A DNA stretch of 64,000 bases from an uncultured Chlorobiaceae bacterium (GTDB taxonomy: Bacteria > Bacteroidota > Chlorobiia > Chlorobiales > Chlorobiaceae): positions 28,700-92,699 of the forward strand of contig CAIMCD010000009.1 in NCBI GenBank assembly GCA_903839405.1, given 5' to 3'. Both the position numbers and the translations under genes were made by a program. The notes under the pieces are model-generated. The model was not told the DNA's origin and did not search any database. It worked only from the letters and a program-made list of their open reading frames with translations. This document shows, one piece after another, positions 34,281 to 43,078 of this stretch (position 1 is the first letter of the stretch; every line of letters starts with the position of its first letter).

Positions 34281-36944
34281 TTATTGCAGCGAGGAGTTCA
34301 GGTTCCAGTTATAGGGGAGGTAGCGGATATGGAGTGCCGTAAGGTGCTCTTCGATCCATTGCCTCTTCTCTTCATCCAGATACGGCAGCAGCAACTGGAG
34401 GGTTTCCTCCTTGCTGTTGCCGAAATCGCCACTGTACCAACCGAAGATGGCCGACATCCAGAGCGTACCGGATTGCTCTTCTATTTCAATTCCTCCCCGA
34501 TTGATAAAACTTTTTCCGGCGGTCTCAAGCTGACCTTCAATAAGGGCGGCATCGTAGAACTCTATGGGAGGGCAGGATGAGGCGGCGCAGACCAGTGCGA
34601 AATGGATCCTGAAATCCAGCTTGCTCACCATGAAATTCCGGCGCGCATCAAAGAGTGAAAAAGGGCTGAAGGGAAAGAGCGGATGCGGCCTGTTTTGGCG
34701 GAGAATGCCGTGCTCGATGTCGTCGGGCGTAAACGAGTTTCCCCCGATATCGTAGCTGATCCGGCCGAAAAAATTGGTGATGTCGAGCACCGAGCCGCGA
34801 ATCTGGAATTCAATGACGCCGTGAATGATGAGAATGTTATAGATATTGATCCAGAAGGCTTTTTTTTCTGCATCGCTTTTCAGCGTTTCCAGATCGAAGC
34901 TTTTCAGTGATCCGGCGAGTTGCAGGTAGTGGCTGAACCCTTCGGATTTTTTCATGGCCTCGTAGTTCACCGTGCCCCGTTCGGCATTGAAAAATGCTCC
35001 CTGCAGCCGGCCAAGCGTTTTTTTTAAATCGGCGCTGAGCGTCCTGGTTGCCTCTTTTTGGGGCGCGGCAGTGTTGTTCAGGGTCACCTGAAAGGGGATA
35101 AGTCGCCGCAACCGATCGGTAAAGGAGGGTTCCTCGCTCGTGGTCAGGAGGCGGCGGTTTGCCGCAAGAATTGCTGTAACCGCATTGATGTAGCCAATAT
35201 GACTGAATGCCTGGGGGAAATTGCCCAGCATCTCCCCGTTTGAGCTCTGAAACTCTTCGGAAAAGAGCCCGAGGTGGTTGGATGCCCTTATCGTGTCATG
35301 GAGCATGGTGAGGGCTTCGTCACTCTTGGCGGAAAGCGCCAAACACTCTACAAGCCAGAAGTTGCAGAGCACAAACCCGCCCTCTTCGCCCTGGAGGCCA
35401 TCCTCGGTTTTGTAGCGCAAGAGAAACCCTTTATGCATCAGCTCTTTCTGGCAAGCCTCGATTGTCCCCTCGACCCGTGGATCTGTGGCCGGAAGAAAGC
35501 CCACAATGGGGATCAAAAGGAGGCTTGCATCCAGCTCTGAAGAGCCATATTTCTGGACAAAACTGTTTTTCTCCTTGTCGAATCCTTTGGTCAGGATCTC
35601 TTCACGGATCCTCTCACGCTCTCTGAGCCAATGCTCAAGCGGAGCATCAAAGCCGAAACGGCGAGCAATGGTGATGCCGCGGTCAAGGGCAACCCAGCAC
35701 ATCACTTTTGAGTAGACGAAGTGGTGTGGCCCGTTGCGTACCTCCCAGATGCCGTCATCGGGTTTTTGCCACTTCTCTATGGCGAGCGTGCAAATCCCCT
35801 TGAAAAAGGGCCAGAGCTCCTCATCAATTTTTCCCGCATAATCCGACAACCGGAGGGCCGAATCCATAACCTCTCCATAGACATCCCACTGGTTCTGGCA
35901 GTGCGCCTCATTGCCGATTCTGACCGGTCGAGAGTTGCGGTACCCTTTCAGATGCTCAAGTTCGCTCTCCTGGAGCTTGTCGTTTCCATGCAGGGTATAC
36001 ATGATCTGCAAATTGCGGCTTCCGTATTTGCGGTAGGTTGCATGAGCCCAGCGGAGAAACGCTTCAGCTTCAGCGACGTGACCGAGCGCAAAGAGCGCTT
36101 TCAAGGTAAATGAGGAGTCCCGCAGCCAACTGAAGCGGTAATCCCAGTTCCTTTCACCGCCAATGGTTTCCGGCAGCGAGGTGGTTGCGGCCGCAGCAAT
36201 GGCTCCGGTTGGCTGAAAGGTGAGCAGTTTGAGGAGCAGCAGCGAGCGGTTGATCATTGGGCTGAACTCTCCAAAGTAAGAGCATTGCTCCCCTTGACAG
36301 CGTTGCAGCCACTCCTGCCAGAAGAGCCGGTTCTCTTCAAAGGGGCAGGAGAGTTTTTCTTGTGGTGTTTGTATGCCGTAGAGGAGGTCAATGTGCGCCT
36401 CCTCTGTGGCTTCAAGCTGCAATTCAAGCATGAGTATCCCGTTGGCATTGCTGAGTCGGGAGATCGTGCGACATGCAATGGCGAGTGAGAGACACTCCTC
36501 GCCGTACCGGACGCTAAAGAGGTTGTTACCTTCTTCTGTAATCTCGGGAATCACCCTTGCATAATCCGGTCGGGGCATCAGGGTGAGTGTCAATCGCATA
36601 TGGCCACGGGTAACCTTCAGACAGCGATGGATGCGGTGCGTTGTTTTTTTGACGATACCCGAGTTTTCGACCGTCATGAAGTCGTGCATCAGTCCATCGC
36701 CACCCTCGGTATGAAACCGGCAGGTGAGGATATTGGTGTTCGGCGTATACTCTTGCTCGGCGGTGAAGGGTTCGGATGGGTGGAGGCTGAAAAATCCTCC
36801 TTTTTCATCATCAAGCAGCGCGGCAAAGATGGTCGGGGAGTCGAGCCAGGGCATGGAGCAGTAATCAATGGAGCCCTCTTTTGAAACGAGTGCGGCCGAG
36901 TGAAGATCCCCGATAAGGCCGTAATCAGCAATGCTTCTGTACAT
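34281..36944 (-). CDS. GH15 glucoamylase/trehalase-like protein fused to a DUF547 domain
   Basis: 887 residues. Residues 1-610 are a GH15-type alpha/alpha-barrel hydrolase: YGLIGDLHSAALVSKEGSID at the start, then GGERNWDYRFSWLRDSSF (family signature with an acidic catalytic region) and EEGGFVLCNFWLVECLA near the barrel end. From about residue 637 to the end is a DUF547 domain (AFWINIYNILIIHGVIEFQI, SLFDARRNFMV, IHFALVCAASSCPP). Both parts are in one uninterrupted frame. There is no signal peptide, so the hydrolase acts in the cytoplasm, perhaps on glycogen or trehalose. DUF547 function is unknown, and the fusion is unusual. Confidence 0.88.
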   Translation of the reverse strand: MYRSIADYGLIGDLHSAALVSKEGSIDYCSMPWLDSPTIFAALLDDEKGGFFSLHPSEPFTAEQEYTPNTNILTCRFHTEGGDGLMHDFMTVENSGIVKKTTHRIHRCLKVTRGHMRLTLTLMPRPDYARVIPEITEEGNNLFSVRYGEECLSLAIACRTISRLSNANGILMLELQLEATEEAHIDLLYGIQTPQEKLSCPFEENRLFWQEWLQRCQGEQCSYFGEFSPMINRSLLLLKLLTFQPTGAIAAAATTSLPETIGGERNWDYRFSWLRDSSFTLKALFALGHVAEAEAFLRWAHATYRKYGSRNLQIMYTLHGNDKLQESELEHLKGYRNSRPVRIGNEAHCQNQWDVYGEVMDSALRLSDYAGKIDEELWPFFKGICTLAIEKWQKPDDGIWEVRNGPHHFVYSKVMCWVALDRGITIARRFGFDAPLEHWLRERERIREEILTKGFDKEKNSFVQKYGSSELDASLLLIPIVGFLPATDPRVEGTIEACQKELMHKGFLLRYKTEDGLQGEEGGFVLCNFWLVECLALSAKSDEALTMLHDTIRASNHLGLFSEEFQSSNGEMLGNFPQAFSHIGYINAVTAILAANRRLLTTSEEPSFTDRLRRLIPFQVTLNNTAAPQKEATRTLSADLKKTLGRLQGAFFNAERGTVNYEAMKKSEGFSHYLQLAGSLKSFDLETLKSDAEKKAFWINIYNILIIHGVIEFQIRGSVLDITNFFGRISYDIGGNSFTPDDIEHGILRQNRPHPLFPFSPFSLFDARRNFMVSKLDFRIHFALVCAASSCPPIEFYDAALIEGQLETAGKSFINRGGIEIEEQSGTLWMSAIFGWYSGDFGNSKEETLQLLLPYLDEEKRQWIEEHLTALHIRYLPYNWNLNSSLQ

Positions 36945-37014
36945 TTCTGGAACTCCTGTTTGAGCCAGATCAATCTCTGTTGAGAAGTAGTTATCGTGTG
37001 ATAATAACGATTTT

Positions 37015-37056
37015 CCGGAACAATGCCGCGCTCTTCAAAGAGAAGCATTGTTCCGG
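37015..37056. repeat. Strong 12-bp hairpin between two leftward genes
   Basis: CCGGAACAATGC (37015-37026) and GCATTGTTCCGG (37045-37056) pair perfectly, and an inner CTCTT/AAGAG stem fits inside the loop. No U-run follows in either direction, so it is not a standard terminator. It sits between the SnoaL-like gene (stop 37078) and the GH15-DUF547 gene (start 36944) and may be an RNA-processing or stabilising element. Confidence 0.55.
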
Positions 37057-37077
37057 GGAGTCCTCATAATTCTACCG

Positions 37078-37473
37078 TTACGAAAGATTTCTTGGTACCT
37101 GTGAGGAGTGGTGGTGCAGGATCGGTTGCGGCAGGTTGAGGTCGATCACAAACGAAAATCGTGAAGGGAAGGACAAGAGTACCTGATCAACCTCGAATTC
37201 AAAGGAGTAGATGCCGCTCAGGGTATGGAGGGTATCACTCTGTGACTGTTTTCTGAGCGCCTTGCTGTGCAGCCGCACACCGAGTCCATCTCTTGTTGCA
37301 AGCTGGCTGAAGTAGCCTTTGACGCCCTCCGGAGTTCTGACGGTATGGGGTGAAAAGGTGGGAATCAGCACAGCAGTTTCATGATAGAGAGCGGCAATTT
37401 CATCCGCGTTATTGCTGCAGACTCGTGAAACCCATTGAAAGAGAACCTCTTCGGGATTTTTGAAATAGGTCAT
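37078..37473 (-). CDS. NTF2/SnoaL-like small protein
   Basis: 131 residues from the ATG at 37473 (MTYFKNPEEVLFQWVSRVCS). The order (helix with EVLFQWVSRVCSNNADEIAALYHETAVLIPTFSP-type start, GVKGYFSQL, then beta sheet DTLHTLSGIYSFEFEVDQ) matches nuclear-transport-factor-2-like domains such as DUF4440/SnoaL. It is a soluble cone-shaped fold with unknown ligand. The frame is open to 37542, but that part reads unlike the family. Confidence 0.65.
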   Translation of the reverse strand: MTYFKNPEEVLFQWVSRVCSNNADEIAALYHETAVLIPTFSPHTVRTPEGVKGYFSQLATRDGLGVRLHSKALRKQSQSDTLHTLSGIYSFEFEVDQVLLSFPSRFSFVIDLNLPQPILHHHSSQVPRNLS

Positions 37474-37592
37474 GGTACGCACGTTTTGTTTTCCATAGGG
37501 TATGCTGCCGGAATATGCACACTCATCTGCAACGCTGCACATGAGGCTTGGAAATGTAAGCTTTTTTTATTTTTTCTCCGGTCATTAATAAA

Positions 37593-37621
37593 AAAGCCTG
37601 AACAGGTTCGGTTCAGGCTTT
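37593..37621 (-). terminator. Terminator after the OmpA-like gene
   Basis: Read leftward, AAAGCCTGAAC (37621-37611) pairs with GTTCAGGCTTT (37603-37593) over a 7-base loop, followed by a U-rich run. It lies about 40 bases after the OmpA-like stop. Confidence 0.85.
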
Positions 37622-37659
37622 CAATGGGTTAGAGGAATGTTGCTCTGGCTTGGAGCGCC

Positions 37660-38349
37660 TCACATTCTCAGCTCGCCGGAATCGGCCCGGTGTTTGAGCG
37701 TCTCGTTGGCATAGATCAGGACTTCAACCCGGCGGTTGAGCCTGCGCCCGGCTTCAGTTTCGTTGGTTGAAACCGGCCTTGTTTTTCCATACCCGACCGG
37801 GGAGAGGCGGCTCTGTGCAACCCCGTACGCCTTGAGGAGGTTTGCCACGGATTGGGCGCGCTCTTCGGAGAGGTACTGGTTTGCTGTTTCACTGCCTACT
37901 GAGTCCGTATGACCTTCGATCACCACATTGGTGTCGCCGTACTTGTTGAGAATGCGGGCAAGTTTTTCAATGTTATATCGGCTGGTCGAGGTTATGGTTG
38001 ATGAACCGGTCGAGTAGAGAATGCCGGAGTCAAACACAACGCGGATCCCTTCGCCCACCCGTTCAACTTTTGCTCCCTTTACCTCATGATCAATTTCAGC
38101 CGCCTGTTTATCCATGTAATTTCCGATCAGTGCACCGGCTGCTCCGCCGATCACCGCACCAATAAATGCTCCTTTGGCCCAACTTCCCGAGTTGCTGCCG
38201 ATGATGCCACCGAGTATACCGCCAGCCGCTGCGCCGATCCCTGCGCCTCGTCCGGTATTGTTTGTTGACTGGCATCCCCAGCTCATTGCGGTCATAGCAA
38301 GAATAAGCAGAAATGCCACAGGTTTGGTCAGTTTGTGCAGATGTGTCAT
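37660..38349 (-). CDS. OmpA-like lipoprotein with glycine zipper (YiaD type)
   Basis: 229 residues. Signal peptide with lipobox-like AMSWGC (Cys about 26), then a glycine-zipper stretch (GRGAGIGAAAGGILGGIIGS and onward) ending in GNYMDK, and a C-terminal OmpA domain with VVIEGHTDSVGS, NQYLSEERAQSVA and GRRLNRRVEVLI. The OmpA domain binds peptidoglycan, so the protein tethers the outer membrane to the wall. Own terminator downstream; the gap upstream to 38697 holds the terminator of the next gene and nothing else I can support. Confidence 0.9.
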   Translation of the reverse strand: MTHLHKLTKPVAFLLILAMTAMSWGCQSTNNTGRGAGIGAAAGGILGGIIGSNSGSWAKGAFIGAVIGGAAGALIGNYMDKQAAEIDHEVKGAKVERVGEGIRVVFDSGILYSTGSSTITSTSRYNIEKLARILNKYGDTNVVIEGHTDSVGSETANQYLSEERAQSVANLLKAYGVAQSRLSPVGYGKTRPVSTNETEAGRRLNRRVEVLIYANETLKHRADSGELRM

Positions 38350-38606
38350 AGCTGTAGATGATGATTGATGAACATGAAAATTACGGCGATGTTTTTATGT
38401 CGATGCCTGCTTTTCGGGGAGAATTTGCGTGATTGATTAATTTTCTCTTAGTTCTAAATAATCCACAATGGTCAGGTTAAGTTCCTTGTTTTTGCTTTAA
38501 AAATACAAAACCTGTTTTTTGTTTCCCTTCCTGTTGATGAATGGTCGGTATAAAAAAGTTTTTTTTTCGTTCTTGCTGATAAACATTCACTCTCATGCGG
38601 AAGGGC

Positions 38607-38643
38607 AAAAAAAAAGAGGCGTACGATTAAAACGTACGCCTCT
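38607..38643 (-). terminator. Terminator after the porin-cytochrome gene
   Basis: AGAGGCGTACG and CGTACGCCTCT (38643-38633 and 38625-38615) form an 11-bp perfect stem, with nine U after it in the leftward direction (38615-38607). It lies 55 bases after the stop at 38698. Confidence 0.92.
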
Positions 38644-38697
38644 CCAACACACACAACAAACCAACACACAACCTGAGTAACCTTAAAGAAGCAAAGC

Positions 38698-40134
38698 TTA
38701 GAAGCCTAACTGGGCATAGACGTTGATGCTATTTCCAGCTTGGGTGTTCAGCGTTGCAAGAGTGTTTTCCTGTACGGCAACATATTCAATGCCAAGTTTG
38801 GCGTTTGCGCGGATAAGAGCCCCTACACCAGGAATGACCTTGTTGATTTTGCCGTTGAGGTTATCCTGCAGGTGCTCGTAACGCATCACACCAAAGAGCC
38901 ATGGATAGAGCCAGTAATCACCTTCAAGAGAGAGGGCGGTTCTTTTGCCATAGTTAACCGTTCCCGGTAAAAGGATGTTGCCGGTAGGAGTGCCGGTGGC
39001 ATCCAGTTCGGTTACCAGATTCTCGTTGAGCACTTCAGTGAACTGGGCATACTGGCCAATTGCGCGGAAGTGACCGTAGTTAACTGTTATATCACCAGCA
39101 TAAGCATGCTTGCTAATGCCATTTGCGATTCCATCAGTAGCCTGAACAGGAACGACGTCTGAATTGAGCGTCGATGAACCCTGGCCGGAGTTAAAGAAAT
39201 TAACACCAAAGACAACGGCGTTGTCAAGCCCGATGGCATTGTTACCAAGGGAACCGCCGCCTCCGCTGACCAAACCGTTGCCGCCGATCTTGAAGGTTCC
39301 TCTCACAAATCTTGAATCCGTGAGACTTCTTGAATCAGCAGGATAGATTGCAGGATCGTTTGGTGCAAAGGAACGGGTATTTCTTCCGACACCAGCCGTC
39401 AGTGAATAGCCGCCAGTGGCTCCGGTATCACCGGCAATTCTCAGCTCAATGCCTTTGTCAGGATTCGGCAGTGCGGTGGAGTAACCGTTTGCACCTCCAT
39501 AGTTGGACTGCGTTGTGACGAGGGTGAAGAGTTCGGGAAATCCGACATCACCGAGAGCAACGTTGACGCCAGGTTTAACATTCCAGAGCATGAGCAGGCG
39601 TCCCAATTGCGCTGAAGCTGTTGTGTTGTTGACGGCAAAATCACCGAAGTAGCTGATATGGTTATCAAGCGTACCGGCAAAATAGATAGCGAGTTCGGAA
39701 TCGAAATTGGTGTCCTTGTAAATTTTTTTGGTAGGATCAATCGTTGATGTCTTCCGAAGCGTTGAAACTTTCGTGGTACCAAGTAAACCAAAGGAAGGCA
39801 TATTTGGAATGTCCGATGGCCAGATGGCGTCAGGGAAAACATTTTTATAGGCTTCTTGACCAAGCTGTATCGGAGCTTCCTTGATCATCTCTTCATCGGT
39901 ATCGCCAGGGAAGCGATAGCCGTTATTGCGGAAGGCCTCACCAAAACCGTTTCTCACCGGGAAAGCAAGATGGCAGGTTGAGCAAGCTGTATGGTATTTC
40001 CGGGCGAATGCCGGTACAGCAAGACTCTCTTTGCTTCCCAAAACAACTGATGCTACCATGCTACAAAGCAGCAACGTAAATTTGTAGCCTTTTTTCTTTC
40101 GAATGACCGATCCCGGCCCGGCTTTTTTTGTCAT
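38698..40134 (-). CDS. Outer-membrane porin with an N-terminal monohaem cytochrome c motif
   Basis: 478 residues. Signal peptide (about 1-40, ending SLA), then VPAFARKYHTACSTCHLAFP: one CXXCH haem site about 14 residues after cleavage. FGEAFRNNGYRFPGDTDEE follows. The remaining 380 residues are repeating amphipathic strands with Gly/Asn/Thr-rich turns and a C-terminal INVYAQLGF ending in Phe, typical of an outer-membrane beta-barrel. The layout equals the Cyc2-type porin-cytochrome fusion that moves electrons from outside, e.g. from Fe(II). However, the barrel family here is broader than Cyc2, so the electron donor is not assigned. Strong own terminator; no adjacent cytochrome partner. Confidence 0.75.
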   Translation of the reverse strand: MTKKAGPGSVIRKKKGYKFTLLLCSMVASVVLGSKESLAVPAFARKYHTACSTCHLAFPVRNGFGEAFRNNGYRFPGDTDEEMIKEAPIQLGQEAYKNVFPDAIWPSDIPNMPSFGLLGTTKVSTLRKTSTIDPTKKIYKDTNFDSELAIYFAGTLDNHISYFGDFAVNNTTASAQLGRLLMLWNVKPGVNVALGDVGFPELFTLVTTQSNYGGANGYSTALPNPDKGIELRIAGDTGATGGYSLTAGVGRNTRSFAPNDPAIYPADSRSLTDSRFVRGTFKIGGNGLVSGGGGSLGNNAIGLDNAVVFGVNFFNSGQGSSTLNSDVVPVQATDGIANGISKHAYAGDITVNYGHFRAIGQYAQFTEVLNENLVTELDATGTPTGNILLPGTVNYGKRTALSLEGDYWLYPWLFGVMRYEHLQDNLNGKINKVIPGVGALIRANAKLGIEYVAVQENTLATLNTQAGNSINVYAQLGF

Positions 40135-40850
40135 AATGACTCCGTTTATTTTATTTGAACCGTTGAAATGCGATTTTACCAGTAAAAAAAACTATACGAT
40201 AGAGCATACGGTTGTGCTCGGGATGTATATCTTCACAACCGTGTTCAGATTACATATACCGATTTTATGCTCTCAATGGACAATGCAAATGAACCATCTT
40301 GCATATACCTTGAGGCCATCATGCAAGAAAAGCCGTAGCCGTACCATCTATATTCCCGAAATCAGGAAGATTTCTATAAAACAATATGGAAAATGACAGG
40401 AATGTAACCGAAAGTCTTAACGAGAAGCAATATGTATCAAAATGCGTAGCAATCAATGCAATGTATCTGAAAGTGATCAACTCTTTGATCATCTATCGGG
40501 GTAACATAGGTAGAATTTAATAAGCTGGTGTTTTTAATATAAAATAAACTTTCCGAACCAGAAGTTGTAGTAACATTCATTTGTTCGAATACTCATTCTC
40601 AGCTTGTAATCATGTTATTGAAATAAATTTTAAATAACAAATTTTTTCTGGAAAAAAGAGCTTTCAGAATTGCCTCTTCTGGTAACATCCTTGATGTTTT
40701 ACAGGCAAGAACTGGTTGTGAAAACAGCTCATGATTGTAATGAAGAGGAGAGTAGTTATTGGTTAAATTGCTACAGAACGAAAATTTTTAGTATGAAATA
40801 CTGGTTTATTACTTTTTATACAATTTCTTTTACTGCTATTTCCCAATACC
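40135..40850. other. 716-bp AT-rich intergenic region, no gene
   Basis: The largest plain gap in the window, between divergent genes. Short open frames exist (for example around 40670-40879) but have no binding site and no protein-like pattern. No repeats, tRNA or strong hairpins were seen. It probably contains the promoter of the porin-cytochrome gene and a long leader; a small RNA cannot be excluded by eye. Confidence 0.4.
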
Positions 40851-41798
40851 ATGAGCCTTTCAAAAAAAGAGTGGATTGAGCGGCTTGAAATCGAGTTGCC
40901 GCCGAAACCGATGATTGTTGAGCGGAATTTAGCCATTACGGCTAAATATGCCGATTGGTATCTGCAGAAGCCGGAGCTGTTCAAGTGGGCAGGAATGGCG
41001 GCTTTTGCTTCACGCCAGGTTGGTCTTGCGCTTGCGTTCTCTGAGCTGTTACATGCTCCCTCGCGTATTGCACAACCGGAAAAGGGGTTTTCGCTCGATC
41101 CCGGATGGCTTTTCCGTGCGGCACTGAACGCCATTGTTTCCGTGCCTTCGTTTCTGCACTCGCTGGCCGCCCGACAACTCTTTATGGCGGATCTTGATGA
41201 AATTCGTCGTGGCAATAATGCAATTTTTTTCGATATCGGCTGGGCTCATGCTCTCTACCAGGAGTCCGGTTTGGAGGAGATTGAAAAAAATTGCAGCGAG
41301 CCGGAAGATGAGTATATGCTGCAAGGGTTCCGGCTGATTGACGAAGGAGCAAAAATACTTGCGCAAGGTAGTCGTGAAGAGGAGGCGCGGGAGAAAATCT
41401 GGGAAGGCAATATACTCCTGCTCCGCCATGAGCAGATCAAGACGTTACAACCGATTTTTGATGCGATCACTCCGCAGGGCCGCATTCTTGTTTCGTTTGG
41501 CAGCGAGCTTGATTTTTCCGGAGCCATGCTAAATGACTCGAATGCGAAAGCCTCATTTTCAACCTTTTCCGGATATTTTGAAACGCTCTCTGGATTGCGC
41601 AGTATCACTGACGGCCGCCATCGCTGGAACTGGATTGAAAATGAGGTGTTGCCTGTATGGAAGCGTGTGGAATCAACCTATTGCGCCGCTTCGCTGTTGC
41701 AGAAGCAACTCCAGTTGTTTGCGGCCCGTGAACCGGCTCTTATGCAGCAGGTTACACAGTTTGCTTCAAAACTCTATTCGATTCCCGGCATGGGCTGA
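40851..41798 (+). CDS. Protein of unknown function (DUF2515-like region suspected)
   Basis: 315 residues, soluble, no signal peptide. Largely helical, with a conserved-looking stretch KIWEGNILLLRHEQIKTLQPIFD (about residues 180-203) that recalls DUF2515, and a preceding NNAIFFDIGWAHALY. I cannot name a function. It stands alone and converges on the efflux permease operon. Confidence 0.6.
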   Translation: MSLSKKEWIERLEIELPPKPMIVERNLAITAKYADWYLQKPELFKWAGMAAFASRQVGLALAFSELLHAPSRIAQPEKGFSLDPGWLFRAALNAIVSVPSFLHSLAARQLFMADLDEIRRGNNAIFFDIGWAHALYQESGLEEIEKNCSEPEDEYMLQGFRLIDEGAKILAQGSREEEAREKIWEGNILLLRHEQIKTLQPIFDAITPQGRILVSFGSELDFSGAMLNDSNAKASFSTFSGYFETLSGLRSITDGRHRWNWIENEVLPVWKRVESTYCAASLLQKQLQLFAAREPALMQQVTQFASKLYSIPGMG

Positions 41799-41834
41799 GC
41801 CGCTCTCGCTCTCGAAAAGCACGGCTGACTCCTG

Positions 41835-43070
41835 CTATTTTGGTCGGAGAGCCTCAACCGGATCAAGATTTGCTGCTTTCCATGCCGGGAAGAGTCCGAA
41901 TGCCATACCGATGCCTGAGCAGACCACCATAGAGACGGTTATCCATATCCAGGGAAATATCGGTGGCAGATTGAATTTCCACGCTACCACATTGCCGGCG
42001 GTGGTGCCGGCCAGAATACCGATCACTCCGCCGACCAGGGAGAGAAAAAATGATTCGAGGAGAAACTGCTGCAGGATGGTTCGGCGGGGAGCTCCGATTG
42101 ATTTTCTGATGCCGATCTCCCTTGTGCGTTCCGTGACGCTGACCAGCATGATGTTCATGATCCCGACGCCTGCCGTCAAAAGGGCCATAAAGCTGATGAT
42201 GAAGGCCCCGGTACCGATGGCGATCTTGATATCGCGGAAGGAGTCGATGAGTGACTCGTTGGTGCGGATCTCGAAATCGTTTTTCTCCTTGATACTCAAT
42301 CCTCTGGCAAGCCTCATCGCCCCGATTGCCTGATCAATGGCAAGTTGATACTGTTTTCGCGAAAGCGCTTCAATGGTGATGCTCAAGCTGCTTTTTTCAT
42401 TGATATGGTCGAGATACCGGGTAATGGGAATGAGCACAAAGTTATCCTGGCTCTGGCCGAATGCAGCCCCTTTTTTCTCGAAAACCCCGACAACGTTATA
42501 GACCTCACCATTGACCTTGATGAAGCGGTTCTGGGGGTTTTCGCCTGAAGGAAAGAGTTTTTCGGCCACCTCGCTTCCCAGTACGGCCGTGTTTCTCGCG
42601 TAGCGAATATCATTCTCGGCGATATTGCGCCCCCTTGCCACCGTGAAACCATTTGCGAGGGAGAAATTTTCATCACCACCAGTCAGGGTTACATCGGGAT
42701 TGGTGGAGAGGTTGGCATATTTGGCCTGATTGGCCGGGCTGATAATGATAAAGCCGATGGTGCGGGCTTGAGATTGCATGTTTTTTTTGAAGAGCAGCGC
42801 CTGCTGATAGGTGATATCCTTTCGGTTGGCCAGCAGATTGCGGCTGTGTCCGCTTCCGAACACGGTCGCCGGATTTTTCTGTATCTGGAAGGTGTTGGCT
42901 CCAAGACTGGTCAGGCCCGACTCGACGCTTTTGTCAACCGCATCAAGGGCCGTCATAACGGCAATGATGGAAAAAACGCCAACCGCAACCCCCATGATGG
43001 TGAGCCATGAACGGAGCTTGTTGACGGCGAGCGAGGAGATCGCCTGGATGATGGTTTCACGCAGCAGCAT
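41835..43070 (-). CDS. MacB-type ABC transporter permease (second)
   Basis: 411 residues: one N-terminal transmembrane helix (SWLTIMGVAVGVFSIIAVMTAL), a large periplasmic MacB_PCD domain (about 45-240), then three C-terminal helices with the FtsX-type motif SVTERTREIGIRKSIGAPRRTILQQFLLES. It is the last gene of a five-gene leftward operon and begins 8 bases after the first permease, so the two probably form a heterodimer. Confidence 0.92.
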   Translation of the reverse strand: MLLRETIIQAISSLAVNKLRSWLTIMGVAVGVFSIIAVMTALDAVDKSVESGLTSLGANTFQIQKNPATVFGSGHSRNLLANRKDITYQQALLFKKNMQSQARTIGFIIISPANQAKYANLSTNPDVTLTGGDENFSLANGFTVARGRNIAENDIRYARNTAVLGSEVAEKLFPSGENPQNRFIKVNGEVYNVVGVFEKKGAAFGQSQDNFVLIPITRYLDHINEKSSLSITIEALSRKQYQLAIDQAIGAMRLARGLSIKEKNDFEIRTNESLIDSFRDIKIAIGTGAFIISFMALLTAGVGIMNIMLVSVTERTREIGIRKSIGAPRRTILQQFLLESFFLSLVGGVIGILAGTTAGNVVAWKFNLPPIFPWIWITVSMVVCSGIGMAFGLFPAWKAANLDPVEALRPK

Positions 43071-43078
43071 AGGTACTC

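Noticed and set aside
38698..40134. Firm assignment as Cyc2 iron oxidase
   Set aside because: The architecture fits, but the haem-proximal sequence also fits a broader porin-cytochrome group; a profile search is needed.
40670..40879. 69-codon rightward ORF in the 716-bp gap
   Set aside because: It overlaps the start of the next gene in another frame, has no ribosome binding site and no recognisable pattern.
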